Assembly (NCBI RefSeq): GCF_025370935.1
Contig: NC_133482.1
Coordinates: 14,201,431 to 14,265,430, forward strand
DNA length: 64,000 nucleotides
Direction of reading: 5' to 3'
Source: Choristoneura fumiferana
Taxonomy: Eukaryota > Arthropoda > Insecta > Lepidoptera > Tortricidae
Position numbers and translations under genes: made by a program. The first letter of the stretch is position 1. Each line of letters starts with the position of its first letter. Positions 1 through 13,400 of the stretch are shown in pieces. The notes beneath the pieces were generated by a model. That model saw only the letters and a list, made by a program, of their open reading frames with translations, searched no databases and was not told the origin of the DNA.

Positions 1-111
1 GTGCGCTTGTAAATATACAACATTAATTTGTGTGGCAGTGACGCGGCAGTCTTCGTCCGAGCAAGACTTGTCACACACACAAAGTCACTGTATATTTATT
101 TACAAGCGCAC
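1..111. repeat. Palindromic MITE at window edge
   Basis: The first 15 bases (GTGCGCTTGTAAATA) recur as an exact inverted copy at 97-111, giving a hairpin of about 111 bp. The element starts at base 1 and may extend beyond the window. It lies upstream of the ERR terminal exon, probably in its last intron. No coding capacity. Confidence 0.6.
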
Positions 112-284
112 GCAGACATGGGGAGTTGAACTATCTGTACCGTCCGCTATTGGCTTTGGAGTTGCTGCAAATTGACAACTTGTGCGAGTATGTACAGTCG
201 AACCATTTGATTCGTGACCTACTTTAGAACATTCTCACAGTAATTGACTCTTTTTTGAGCGTGAAACTACCGCGAGACTCGCTC

Positions 285-519
285 ATATTAAACGATATTG
301 TAACGGATAACTGACGTCTTAAATCGAGTTTAGCTCGACATGTATCGAGCCATTTCGTAGCCCTTCATAGGAGCACGCGACTCGGCGGCTGCCGCAACAC
401 AGCTCGCAGCTCGCTCCGAGTCGCGTGCTCCTATGAAGAAGGGCTACGAAATGGCCCGAAAGATGTCGAGCTAAACTCGATTTAAGACGTAAGTTATCCG
501 CTACATTATCGTTTAATAT
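285..519. repeat. Long palindromic MITE, ~235 bp
   Basis: Near-perfect inverted halves: the left arm reads inwards from ATATTAAACGATATTGTAAC and the right arm is its complement ending in GTTTAATAT. Both arms continue for about 100 bp around a short GC-rich loop. Non-autonomous DNA-transposon type. It probably lies in the last intron of the ERR gene. Open frames through it are only the palindrome translated. Confidence 0.75.
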
Positions 520-844
520 TAGTAAGTGACTCAATGAATTCCCTTGTCAAGCAATGCGATGTCACTATGACTTTTTCTACGAAAAGGTTCCACAGTGGAT
601 CACGATTCAGTTGATTCGATAGTACAAGAAAAAGGACGTCAAATAAAAAGAAGCTTTTTTTAAATACAGAGATATTAACTAACTCAAACAAAATGTGAAT
701 TAATTTATAATTCCTATACTGATGTCTTTTTTTTTTCAAATCGGAGTCGAAAACAGAATTAGCAATTTTTTTTGGGAAATGCTCGATTAGCTAGTTTTAC
801 TGTGTGTCGTGTCTAGCTAACCTATTATCAATGTTTATTTCCAG

Positions 845-1007
845 GCCATACAACGCAAACGCAGCCCTCCAACAGCTGTTACTAGTGTTGCCAGCGTTGA
901 GACACGCAGACGTGGCCGTCCGCCGCTTCTGGGCCACAGTGCACCGCGAACGCCGCGCGCCCATGAACAAACTCTTCGTAGAGATGCTCGAGGCCTGTCT
1001 CCGGTAG
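845..1007 (+). CDS. ERR: Nuclear receptor (ERR-like) C-terminal exon, partial
   Basis: Last coding exon of a nuclear receptor ligand-binding domain; the rest of the gene is left of the window. A pyrimidine-rich tract ending TTTATTTCCAG precedes 845, and the exon enters with the third base of a split codon. It encodes 53 residues and stops at TAG 1005-1007. The order is the one expected for helices 10-12: LLLVLPALR, then RRFW, then PMNKLFVEMLEA. The last part fits the AF-2 pattern (hydrophobic pair, x, E, hydrophobic pair) that recruits coactivators. Among nuclear receptors, a C-terminus with LLLxLPxLR followed by PM(H/N)KLF(L/V)EMLEA is typical of estrogen-related receptors, the orphan receptors controlling glycolytic and mitochondrial genes in insects. 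Subfamily assignment is from remembered family pattern, not a search; another nuclear receptor remains possible. Confidence 0.78.
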
Positions 1008-1124
1008 AGAACTTTAAACCATCGCTTCTGTCCAACGAGAGGCGCGACGTACTGGAAGCTTCCAGAACGTAAGTGCTTTTGTTTCAACAAAACACTGTCG
1101 GGCGCCAAGGAAACTCGTATCAAG

Positions 1125-1130
1125 AATAAA
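1125..1130 (+). promoter_or_regulatory. Candidate polyadenylation signal of ERR-like gene
   Basis: AATAAA 118 bases after the stop codon, in the sense strand of the receptor exon. It is the first canonical signal downstream. Later AATAAA motifs in the AT-rich spacer (for example near 5170 and 5745) mean a much longer 3' UTR cannot be excluded. Confidence 0.4.
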
Positions 1131-2567
1131 AGCATCGCGTTCCAAGAAGTTCTAGAAAGCGATGCGTTCTAGAAAATTCGAGAAGCGTCTGGAACTTGCG
1201 ACGTTAGTGTTTTGTTTTGCGCTCTGGTCGGAGGACGTTTATTGGTAACCAGACGCTTGGCAAAGAAGTAAGCGGCTGAAAGATGGCCGGTTAAAGACAG
1301 TATGTAAAGTGAAAAAGGTGATGGTAGATCAAATGGTAACAAGTGGACTGATGCTTGTACAGTACATAACTGGATTTGGAAAAGACGGAGCTTCAGATTA
1401 TCAAGATGTTTTGCGATTTGTCCAGTATACTGAAAGACTACATAGAGTCGACAGGATATAAACGAGCACATAGTCAAACTATGTCACGTTATTTGAATAA
1501 TAATTGAAGCTTCTCATGTATATCCAGTGAAAAGTTTTAGCTGGGATTAACGGATTCTGACATATTTGAGTGGTGTTTCAATGGAAGTTTAGTGATCTAT
1601 AGGTTGGACTTCGAGAACTTATTATTTATGTATGGCGCGGGGCGTTTTTTTATTCTACATTTAGTTTCATCGATTAATAATTCTACATATCATCGATTTT
1701 CTCATCTAGTATGCATTTAATATTTTTCGTAACACGTTTATTGTCGAAAAATTATGTAATTAAATTCGTCTTTAAACTTTGTCGCTGGGGTTTTGTACAA
1801 AATAAGTTTTTGAGTGAAATAAAAAGGGTAGTCGATCTCGCTATGTTCAAACACATACAAAATGTCTATAAGTCCATGTGGACTTTTATAATGTCGACAA
1901 AATGTTTTCGTATATTGGTCGATGTTTAAAGTTTATCTCGTCAAAGCAAGCTGCATCTTGAATTAAAAAAGAATTGAAGTTAAAAAACTTTTACAGGGTG
2001 GTCAATATCTTCCTGGGACCTAACTTTGTTAACAGACTTTTTTACTTACGATCTAGACGTTCACCAGCTTTGTTATTTTGGATTATTATTTAAAAAAAAT
2101 AAGATTCTTTTTACAATGAACAATTAGTGTTAATGGATCCTATATAAAGTACGTGAGCACCTACGAGGATATTAAAACAAATATAAAATTAATTTTAAAA
2201 GTCCTTTTAAAATATACAAAGGGTTTTAGACAAAGTTTAGAGGCGCATTTAAGTCTGACACAAGTCGTAAGCTCAGTGGACTAACGATAGTGGGACATAT
2301 CGCCACTGATTTTAAGAAAGCTCGCCATGCTAAATGAACCTTACTCATTGCACTTGAAGGTTCCGTTTAGTTTGTATACTAATTAGAGATACGAGCTTTT
2401 CAAGTGTCGACATTCTAGTGCTGCTGTGAGGTGGTGACAGCAAAACTGGTGTAAACTTAAGTGGTTGTGATTGTAATTAATTAGTGGTTAAATGGCTACG
2501 TGTTAATGTTAATTTGGCTTTTTATGCTAACGCTTAGGTTAATCTGTTTTAGCTGCCACTGCTGGGG
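1131..2567. other. AT-rich non-coding stretch
   Basis: No reading frame with coding character, no splice-bounded exon and no recognised repeat on either strand. It is either the distal 3' UTR of the receptor gene or intergenic spacer. Confidence 0.5.
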
Positions 2568-2639
2568 CCAGGGTTTGAAACTGGTACTACTGTGTAAAAA
2601 TAAAAATACCGGTATTTTGGTACAAGTTTCAAGCCCTGG
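2568..2639. repeat. Short hairpin MITE
   Basis: The inverted ends CCAGGGTTTGAAAC (2568) and GTTTCAAGCCCTGG (2626-2639) enclose about 45 bp. The total is 72 bp and non-coding. Confidence 0.55.
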
Positions 2640-2890
2640 TTGGGACGTGAACGTGTTAGTCATTATTGTTTATTATTTTTAAAGGATGGCAACCAGACAG
2701 GTAAAAATATTTCGTTCAGCTAACATACTTGATATAGGGGCGCGGTTACTGTATGACCTATAATTGACTACCCGGAATGAACGACAATAATGCTCGGGAT
2801 CGCATTCATCATTCCTTTTCACCCTTATCCCAAACCGCGTGACAAAAAACAGTGGTGAAAGCGATCATGATCCTGAGTACGTAGTCAATA

Positions 2891-3029
2891 TGCCTGGTTC
2901 ACATTATTCCAGTAAAATCGTTCCAGTCGACACTGCGATGCTCGATCGATCTTGTGTAACTCGTTTGGATTGTGACCCCGCAATGTAACGCTACTGGCAC
3001 GATTTTACTGGAATAATGTGAACCGGGCA
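2891..3029. repeat. Palindromic MITE, 139 bp
   Basis: About 30-bp terminal inverted repeats, outer end TGCCTGGTTCACATTATTCC; the right arm differs by one base near the tip. The interior is unique and non-coding. Confidence 0.7.
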
Positions 3030-3527
3030 CAAGGCCTCTAATACTTCGTGTTCTTATTTCAAATTTTGATGAAAAATTGCAAATTCTGTAAATCCGCGTA
3101 CTTTTGTAGTATCCATAGGAAAGAAACGAACAAAATCATATGACGACTTTTGTTTTTTGTTTGTCTGGTAGCTTATCGCGTGTAAATATTATCTTCGAGT
3201 CGACAGACTGTGAGTCTGGATTGATGGCTGTGAAATGGCAATCTAGTGGGGATGTGTGATTGACGCCGAACGCGCCCGCGCCCTAATGTACAAAACGGAC
3301 GGACCTAGTACAAAACTTGTTACTATTTTTGTATAATATTAAAATATATCTAGTTTTATTTGTACGGTTAAGGAGCGAGATTAATTACATACAGGGTGGT
3401 CGAGACGTAAAGGCCGAAGGTCGAATTGTTTTTAATTAGATTTGGTAATGTTTAACGAAATTTTAATAATCGGTTTAGGAACCACCCTATGGTTTTAGAA
3501 GAGGGTATCTGTGACAGGCTAGGTGGT

Positions 3528-3640
3528 GCTAGTATTGTGAGGTACGTTTGGCAAACTTTGGCATTTGCGTCACGTTATATTAAATTGGCCAATCGCAAGC
3601 AATGTCACGTCAAACGGACCTCTCTAACTACGCCATCTAT
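3528..3640. repeat. Diverged copy of the 'GAGGTCGTTTGACG' MITE
   Basis: The left part reads GCTAGTATTGTGAGGTACG and the right part ends CTCTCTAACTACGCCATC, an imperfect inverted pair. The same segments, better conserved, form the element at 26519-27519, so this is an older uninterrupted copy. Confidence 0.55.
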
Positions 3641-3645
3641 ACGTT

Positions 3646-6600
3646 ATGCCTATTCAATTTCTTAAAAGTGTAAACAAACCGACTTCATCAAAATTCTTGT
3701 ATAAACACTCACTGGATCGAATCAATAACACATTTATCTATAATTCGTGTCTTTTAACTAGATGTCTAATCACTTTTTTCACCAAAATTCACCTGATTTC
3801 AATATTTATTTTTCATTTGAAAAATCTTCGTCAAAATCTGACGTTATTTCTTGATTGAAACATGTGTATAATCTGTAGTAGCAAAGACTAGCGTAGAGAT
3901 GGTGGAAAAAAAGCGATTTTTATTTACTTTCCTTAAAATTAAAAAATAGTTACTGCTTTATATATATAATTGAATAAACAGTCTTTGGAATGAAATCAAG
4001 TATTGTAAAATAGACAAAAATACTTTGATCTATTCAATTAATAAATTAATCGATTTACTGAACAGATTAATTATTTTGCAATAGGTTCTAGTTCTTTTCA
4101 CATCATTGAATGTCTGTGGTCGGATAAATGGCGTTTGTGTTTACACTTTTCATAAATTGGATCGAAATACAATATAGTGATATTTCACCAGTCCAGAAAC
4201 CCTCATTGACAAGGAACAGTTATTCGAGATGTATACCAATGTTTCGTTTCGGTCGTGTCACCGGAGAAATAAAGCTGGCTTTATAAACGTAACTTTATTG
4301 TTTGCTGACAGCTAGAATGTTGCTAGATCGAGACCGCAGCGACGTAGCTGCGTATAGCGCCAACGGCGCCATTTTGTACTCTTATTATGAAATGGCGTCC
4401 TCGGTGCTTACGCAGCTCCCTGCGCTGCGCAAATCGCCAGTGTGATAGATAAGGCACAAAACCCAGCCGTCAAATCCTGCACCTATTTGTTTGAAGTGTT
4501 ACTTTAATAATATTTTACACATGAGATCATACGAGGTCATAAGGTAAATAGCATTGTTGTATGACCCTCATGTGTCACTTTTTATCTAACTAAAGAGAGG
4601 AGCAACGAATACTTTCGCAGCAAAACTATTTCTTCGGTGATGCGATTTTGTTAAGGATCCCGTGTACTTACGATTCGATAATTACGATAAAGAAGACTGT
4701 ATGATACCTGTGATTCAGAGTTGGACGATATTGTCACATAATAGGGATGAAGACGTCAATCTAATGACGTTCTTTTTATGAGCTGAAGACACGATTCTTC
4801 CATAGATTCTATATGGCAATAGGTAGTTTTTTTTTAGCTAGGAATGCATAGGAATTTAATTTTGTAGTTACTGAATTAGGTATTTTTTTATGATGTCATC
4901 TGCCCTATTCGTGATTTCGATCAGTTTGAACGACGGTTTTTACATAATGTCAAATCCTACCGTATACGGGGTCCCTTACACGCGCGTCATAGTACCATAA
5001 TATCAATTCTATTAAATTATGTACAATCTAGTAGTCCCCATAAGGAAATTATTTAATAGATTTCTGCGGGTTTGTCGTATTCGGCGCATTTATGACGTTT
5101 GTTTCACGTTTCATATTTATGTACGTTGATTCGCTTGCGTGAACTTGATTGTATTTTATTGTACAAATTGTTAAATAAAATTGTATTGGGTATTTTATAT
5201 CACGACTGTAAGCTTACCTTTGCGTTTTGAAAACGTATGTTTCCAGCTTTTTAAAGGCTATAAAACTCTGTTAATAAAATAGGATATACAGGTGAGACTC
5301 CCCGTGTATTCTATTTTATTGTATTTTATTTTATTAATTCTAGGTTAAAGACGTCAGGAATATTTTAAAGTATCAGCAGTAGATAGTAAAGAATGCCAAT
5401 TAGCGTTTTGATAAGTATGCAACTAAATAACTGTACCTAAATCGTTAATGTAGGCGCGATTGTTGTTTATTTCGTTCCTGGGACTGTAACGAGCGGTTGT
5501 GTCGTCGCTGACTCCATTTTAAATGTAAATAAGTAAAATACATGTCGAATTATCTGGAATACTGTCGCAGTCCTGTTAAGATTATTATTTAAATGTATTT
5601 TTACAAAGAATATATTTTCTATGACTGTTTCACACGCAAAATATATATTTTATCCAAAAGCAAGCAATATTTTTTTAATGTATGGACGGAGCTATATGTA
5701 TATATATGAGATTTATAACAGAAATATGTAACAAATATATGCACAATAAACATAGTAATATATCAGCAGTATTGTTCATAATCGATTCCGTACTTGGGGT
5801 GTCTTGTAAGATATATTGGATGTATATATAGAAAACTATATGGATGTTGAATATTAGTGGAACAGTAGTATATAAATATTAAGTAATATACCTCGTTAGT
5901 TTGTTACCAATCGGAAAATTCGTACAATAAATGGTCACTCTGTTGTAGTTATTTAAGAGTAGCTGAGTTAAGTTTGGTATGGTGTCAATGTATGTGATAG
6001 TTGTACAAAATTTGGAGATGTGCCAGATATAGTTAGTAAGTCTCTTTAATTCGTATTTGATCTGTGTTGACACTTTCATTATTCGATTTATTTTACGAGT
6101 ATGTTTATTTGAAAATATCTGTCTCGCGAAGATGTGCGAATATCGTAACAAATGTAGTGAACGTTCACCCGCAGACGATGTATTGGTTTTGGTAAGCTCG
6201 AAATATTGTCCACTTAAGTGAAAAATACTGGAGTCCCTATTACAGTCGCGATCAGAAATATAAAACATGAACTTCAATACCTTATAGAGTGCATGTGCCG
6301 ATATTTTTGACCACCTTGGCCGCTCCGAAATATCTGATGGCGACTGTACCTACCTTTGGTTGTATTCTAGAATTGTGCAAACTCACGTGCTAAGAATTGC
6401 ATTATGTGTAAAAAAGATCAGAGCATTGTTTAGCACCTTTTAATGTGTGCAAATATCGTAAATAGAGCTTCATTCTAATATTTATAAATCAGAGCTTTAA
6501 AATATAACTGTTCGGAATTGTAAATACCGTTTCAGTCGGTGTTAATGTCAGATCAAATATGACGGTGTTTATATTAGAATATTAGATGACTCCAACCAAA

Positions 6601-6940
6601 CCTGTGTCTTATTATGTATTGAATCGATTCGTACCTTGTTTCTTTTACACTATTATATTGTGCTGCCGGAGATATGTGAAATAAATTATAAAATAATGAC
6701 ACATTTGTTATTTTTACCTTTCTACATTTTTTTATTACAGGGAATATCTCCGGTCCGATCAATAATATCGACGGGTCTCTGACTTAACCTTCTACATAAA
6801 TTATATGGAATATCTGCTTTCGGAGGTGCATCTAAAATGGTTATTCGAATTTCGTAATTTCATATATCAACGAGGATGAGTTGGACCCATCGTGTCCTGG
6901 ACAATTTATTTCTTGCAAAAAATAGCTTTAATTTGTTTCA
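3646..6940. other. AT-rich spacer without recognised gene
   Basis: No supported exon on either strand. Scattered AATAAA motifs (near 5170, 5275, 5745) and a small hairpin around 4505-4575 are present. A GC-richer patch near 4320-4440 has no reading frame with coding character. It could hold a long receptor 3' UTR; otherwise intergenic. Confidence 0.45.
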
Positions 6941-6944
6941 GTAA

Positions 6945-7065
6945 TTAAAACTCGAGCATTAAACCCATTTTCCCTTCGACGTATCTATCTCGCTGTACCA
7001 GCTCGGGTGGCTCGGGTGGTAAAATGGCTCGTTTTATGCTCTCGTTGTACAATCTACTATTTTGT
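6945..7065. repeat. Fragment of dispersed repeat family S
   Basis: The text around ATGGCTCGTTTTATGCTCTC and TACAATCTACTA is shared with 9900-9970. It is a partial copy of the family found at 9352-9970 and 16130-16475 in CPSF2 introns. Confidence 0.45.
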
Positions 7066-7315
7066 CGTCTGTGTCCTACCATGGCGTTCAAAAGGTTAAA
7101 AAGTGAGTTTCAGGTCTCTTTTGTATCACATCAATGTCACTCGTCAAGTATGTGGATTTTACAATGTGATAATAGATCTAAAAAAAAACTGGCCAAAAAT
7201 ACAATTAAAACTTAGTTCTGTCAATGACCTGAGCAATCTCTCGAAATTAACGGAAATCAAGAAAAACACTGTGTATAAGCATGTAAAAGAAGACTCATGT
7301 TTATTATTAACCTTA

Positions 7316-7321
7316 TTTATT
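7316..7321 (-). promoter_or_regulatory. CPSF2 polyadenylation signal
   Basis: Minus-strand AATAAA 42 bases past the CPSF2 stop codon (7363). Position and sense are right for this gene, giving a short 3' UTR. Confidence 0.65.
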
Positions 7322-7362
7322 CCTTAATATAAATTATATACAAAGCTAGTTCAAGACCTCCG

Positions 7363-7455
7363 CTACACTATAGCGAACTGGTCGTACAAGAGTTCTCGCA
7401 CTTTATAATACTCTTCAGACAGCACGCCTTCCAACGCCACGCGGCCATTTTCCAA
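7363..7455 (-). CDS. CPSF2: CPSF2 exon 13 (stop codon)
   Basis: 93 nt, acceptor GTTGCAG. Encodes LENGRVALEGVLSEEYYKVR and ends LLYDQFAIV, the signature CPSF100 C-terminus, followed by TAG at 7365-7363. Confidence 0.95.
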   Translation of the reverse strand: MENGRVALEGVLSEEYYKVRELLYDQFAIV

Positions 7456-10400
7456 CTGCAACGAAACGACATCGTTTAAAACTTACATATGAATATGTAT
7501 TAACTAAAAGTTTACAAACAAATCAATTTACCCCCTGTTTCACCATCCATTGATTAATTTTAACTGACGGATAAATGTGATGCCGTCTCTGTTTGTTTTG
7601 TTCGAATAGACGGAGACGGCATCATATTTATTCGTCAAATAAAATTAATCGATGGGAGGTGAAACAGCCCCTTAGTGTTGCATGTTATTTAGGTGTTTTA
7701 TGTATACTGACCGGTTTTCTATCAATTTTGATTTTCTTCAAAAAACGGCGAATACGGTATTTGACTATTTTGTATATGTTTTATAAATTAAAACTACACA
7801 ATGTCTGTTATCGAATAGAGAAACAATTATTAAGCTACCTTTACAAATAAAGTTATAAAGGTTTGAAATTCAAGATTAGACAGAGAAAGACATACTGGCA
7901 TGTGACATCACACGCCAGTAGCGCCATACTTGCTGCATAGAGAAAAGCGTTTGAGAAAGAGACAGGTATATAGATTTTTCAAAAAATCACTATAAATCCA
8001 ATTTTCAACCGATTTAAGTTTTCTCTTCGCTTAACACTGTCTGTACATCTATATTTTCATAATAATATTAAGATATGGCAAATTCAGGAGTTGTCAAATA
8101 CCGTATTACAACAGACTGACAAACACACATTACGAGAGAAAAATCAGAAATTAGAAAATATTTTTCACAACAACTGCGAGTATAATGCTCAAACTAACTT
8201 AAAAAAGTCTGGGTGTCTTCAGTTTAATACCTGACGGTTTGTATACATGCTATAGAGGTAGAGTCATTCACGATGACGCGTGCCGTGGTTCTTATTACAA
8301 TGTCATTAATGTCTAATTTTGACAAAATCACGCGTCTTCGTGGATGGCACTAGGTATACCTGGATGAATTTAGAATGTAAAGCCAGGTTTAGACCCAGTA
8401 TATACTCACTCGTCGAATGGCGAGCGTTCCGTGGCAGCACTCCAATGCGCCCCCCACGAACTCGGCGGCGAGCCCGTGCCGCGCGAGCGCCGCGCGCAGC
8501 TCGGACAGACGCACTGCGTTGATCAGCGCCGCCGCGTGCGCACGCCCGCTCTTACACGGCTCCAGGGACATCACTACGTCTTCCGCCATCTCTTCTTCTG
8601 TTAAAAAAAAAAATAGGTTGGTATAGGTAGTGCCACGAGAGTTGAAGTGAATGATTACACACACAGCTACATAAAGAACTGATTGCACAAAAGGAGAATG
8701 AATGAAATGAACGAGTAAATGTCAAAATCCCGCTGTCACACGTCATTTTCTTGTGGGCCTGAGCGTGACCTCAACTTTGGTGGCACTACCTATAATTAAT
8801 TATCTTACTAATATTATAAACTTCGCGCTAAAACGGTTGGATGGATTTTGATGAATGGTACGTAGATAGATGGATATCTGGAATAACACATAGGCTACTT
8901 TTTTCTCGATATTCCCACGGGATCGGTATAAAATTCCAAAATTTCGACCGCTGGAATTATGCAATGTTAGTGAAATCCGCGATGTAATTATTAGGAATTT
9001 CTATGAGAATTTAGTTAAATTCCTAAATTCAATGAGGGTTTTTCGACAGGTGAAATATCAAGCCATCCGGGCGGACCTTGCACAAGCTCCTACCACCTGC
9101 GAAAGGAGCTAAAGCTTGGTTATGTCGGTGACCCTCGTTCTTCTTCGTAGTATCTAGTAATCAGGTATCTAGTGATAAAGCCGTCAGTGTGTGTACTGTG
9201 TACTGACCAGTGGTGTCGGGTTCCCTGGGCCTCGCGCGCGGCGCCACCACGCCCGACAGCCAGGCCAGCTCGGCGTCGCCGGCCGCGCGCCAAGCCAGAC
9301 CCGACATTAGCGCGTCCGTCAGCTTCACCTGAACACACAAACTGTTAATGGGACCAAATTCTTTCTCACCTCTCATGCTCGTAAACTTCGTTTTTATGCT
9401 GAATGTAGGCGACATAATGGATGTAGATTATTGTCGTGGCCTGGAAGTAAGCAATTGCTGGCTGAGTATGAGAATTAAACGGACGAGCTTGCGAGCACTA
9501 GCGAGTTTAGTTTTATATAAAATATGTAGAAACTTTTTATGTGTGGCTGTTGACATCTGATAACTTTGGTCTTAGACAAATAATTAACTTTATGCACTAG
9601 AGCATAAAAAGTCATTTTATGTCGCCCAAATCCAGCATAAACACGAACTTTACGAGCATGAGAAGTGAAAATAGTAGATTATTGTCGTGGCCTGGAAGTA
9701 GGCAATTGATGGCTGAGTATGAGTATGAGAATTAAACGGACGAGCTTGCGAGTCAATCAGAAAAATAAATCAATAAAACAAAAAAATATAATCATATAAT
9801 AAATATAATATAAAAGTTACCTAGTAAGTAAACAATTGTTTTCACTTTTGTATTTAATTTCCTCGCAACCGACGTGAAAAATCAGATGTCTATACACCCT
9901 CGCCGTATTGGCTCGGATGGCTATATGAATATGAACGTCTCGGCTAAAATAGCCCGTTTTAAGCTCTTGTTGTACAATCTGCTACTTTTCACCCAGTAAA
10001 CTACCCAATTGAACGGCACCAAGTCTACTGGGCCTTTATCTGAGCGTTAAAACATTAGTGCCATTTGTTACCTGGTAGATATGAGACTCTGTGGTCGCGT
10101 CGATGACTTCTCCGCGCGTCGGCGTGAAGATCTTCTCTATGCCCTCCATTTCGCAGTACTTCCTGCAAGCATTCCTCATAGTAAAAAAATCATCATCATC
10201 ATCATGATTGATGAGCCTATATAAATCCTACTGCTAGACACAGGTCTCCTTTCAGAATGAGTGGGCTCAGTAGAAAAGCGCGAATTTTATTATACAAAAA
10301 AATACAACTTAACTGTTAGATATATTTATCCTACTAATCATTATAAATGCGAAAGTTCATACGCTTTTGTGTGTGTGTGTGTGTGCGTGTGTGTGTGAGC

Positions 10401-13400
10401 GTACATTATTATAAAAGTCAATTTATTAGCTGTACTTTGAATATTCTTTCTTCACGGTGGATACAGGCCGCTTCCAACTGAAGCAACTGGAGGTCTATAG
10501 GGGAGGCTAATGTCCAACAGTGGACGTCCTACGGCTGATATCATGATGACTTTCACTGGGACGTATTTTAGCAAAAACGTTCCAAAGCATTGTCATGTTA
10601 TTCTTTAATTTCACTCTTGATGTTACTGAAAGTAATTCCAAAATCAAAAAACTAATTGTTGAGGTTTGGAACGTTTTTGCGTTTGTACTAACCTGAGCGT
10701 CGTCAGCGCCCCCTCGTTGGCGCGCAGCCCGACGATGGCCCGCGGCTTGGCCTGCGTCACGACGCGCAGCAAGCTCTCGCCGTCGCAGCGGCCCTCCAGC
10801 TCGATGTACTGGACGGATGCCCTTATGGCGACTTGCCGGACCGATGTCACGCACTTGCTGGGGATCTCCGTTATTTCCTCTGTAAAAATGCCATGTGTAG
10901 TTTGTAGAAAAAAAATAAGTCAAAATCAAAATATATTTATTCAATTTAGGCTCTAACAAGCATACATTTATGAATGTACAAAATTAAAATAAAAAATCAC
11001 AAAAATATTTTTATTATACGTATCGACTTATACGTAGAAAAAATTATAAATATACAAAACTAAGTAATGAATTTGTAAAATTGATTGTAATTATTATAAA
11101 CTGTAATTTAATTACAGTTTGATTAATTCGAGTTAACACTTGACAGATGGGCGTGCCTTCAGTCAATTTTCAACTTTGACGTCATGCAAATAAAGCCATT
11201 TTAGTATACCGCTACCCACGTTTACAGATTATGTAAAAATTATTTAATTTGTATGACCTCAAATTTGAAAATTGACTGAAGGCACGCCCATCTGTCAAGT
11301 GTTAACTCCAAGTAATCGTACTGTATCTCAGATTTTAATGATTTCCACCTTTTTTTATTCATTCGAAAAAATCGCAGTGGCTGAACGCGTCGAACCTTTG
11401 CCTGATAATTTTAGTTAACCTAATTAAATACAAAACTTACGCATGCCCATTACGAACGCGCCCTTTTTTAAAAACTTTGCGTAGTTTTATTTTATTTTTC
11501 CATTTTGTGTTATTAATTGCCTATTTTCTCACAAATGTATTGAGAAACGTCGTATGATACACGGTTGGCAAGGTTTTACAAACTGGTATCACAAATAACT
11601 ATTGCCGCTCTATCGTTTTACACCACGGCAGTTCGACTTTCTTCCCGAAACAATTAGACGCATCTTAAAAATATTTATAAGGTGGGGGGCCTCAGGAGAA
11701 TATTTAAGGCAGTATCTGAAACTGTCGGACTGATTTCAAAAATTTAAAGTCTTTCGATTATACATTACATATTTAGTTACATATACTTATTTAGTCAAGG
11801 TGAGATCAATATCTTTTGCCCTCATAGTACACCATGTGACAGAAAGGAACAGGTGAAAATGATTGGTTCAAATAATGTTACTTGCAGTTTACCTTCGACT
11901 TCTTCCTTTGGCGGCGGCGCGGGCGGCACGTCGCGAATCTCCCCCTCTGCGTCCACTATCTCCGCTAACCTGTAGTCTTCCGGCTGCGACACAATACAAC
12001 ACCCAGATGATATTATAGATAGAGCCAGAAATCGCGGCAGCCAGACCTTTTTTAGGCTGAAAGTTTTTATATAACGGTAGTAAGTAACGCAGGTAAGAAC
12101 GATCTCTAACTGTGAAATTTGGATAATGATCGCTTTGGAAAATATCAGGTTTCAAACGTCATACAATTTCACACCAATTTCGTCATACGTGTTCGGAATG
12201 ATATTAAAAAACACTTCCTACATTGCCAGACACTTTGTAGGGGTGCTAACCCTGCCAGACAAACCTAAAATATATTTTATAGACGCCTGACAAAATTAAA
12301 TTATCGACTGGATGGCCAAGTGGTTAGAGAACCTGACTACGAAGCTTGAGGTCCCAGGTTCGATTCCCGGCCGGGGCAGATATTTTTATGAATAATACGA
12401 ATGTTTGTTCTCGGCTCTTGGATGTTAAATATGTTTATCTATATAATTATGTTTATCCGTTGCCTAGTATCCATAGTACAAGCTTTGCTTAGTTTTGGAC
12501 TAGGTCAATTGGTGTCAAAAATAACCCATGATATTTATTTATTATTATCTCAGAAAGTTACTGCAGGTTTTTTTTTAATTCGACTGGATGGCAAACGAGC
12601 AAGTGGTTCTCCTGATGGTAAGAGATCACCACCGCCCATAAACATCTGCAGCACCAGGGGTATTGCAGATGCGTTGCCAACCTGGTGGCCTAAGATGGGA
12701 TACCTCAAGTGCCAGTAATTTCACCGGCTCTCTTTCAATGCAGGTGATTGTACCATCAGCCAATTAAGTGGTCTATCAATTTTTAAAAAAGTTCCTATCA
12801 AATTAATATGTCGCTAAAGTCGGATTTTCAAGTCGACAGACACGTCTATTGGCACTATTGTTTTATGTCATGCAAACGATTATCAGCTTTAGGGTGGTAG
12901 ATCACATATTTGGCTGATGGCATTTAAACAAGTTCCTATCAAATGAATATGTCGCTAAAGTGGGACTTTCAAGTTGACAGACACTTCTATTGTCATTATT
13001 GTTTTATGACATGCAAACGATTATCAACTTTAGGATGGTAGATCACATTTTTTTTTCTTTTATTCGACTGGATGGCAAACGAGCATGTGGGTCTCCTGAT
13101 GGTAAGAGATCACCACCGCCCATAAACATCAGCAACACCAGGGGTATTGCAGATGCGTTGCCAACCTAGAGGCCTAAGATGGTATATCTCATGTGCCAGT
13201 AATTGCACCGGCTGTCTTACTCTCCACGCCGAAACACAACAGTGCAAGCACTGCTGCTTCACGGCAGGATTAGCGAGCAAGATGGTGGCAGCAATCCGGG
13301 CGGACCATGCACAAGGTCCTACCACCTGTAAAACATGGTAATTTAAGGAGCATTATTTGTTCCTTCCTCCTTTTGTGTACTGACCCGTATGACCTCCCCG

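Noticed and set aside
797..1135. 112-codon minus-strand ORF
   Set aside because: Shadow of the ERR-like exon in GC-rich sequence; no family resemblance.
12306..12376. tRNA gene (box A and box B present)
   Set aside because: The same head with the same downstream body occurs at 29682, 56877 and 58282; it is the head of SINE family D, and the anticodon arm does not fold cleanly.
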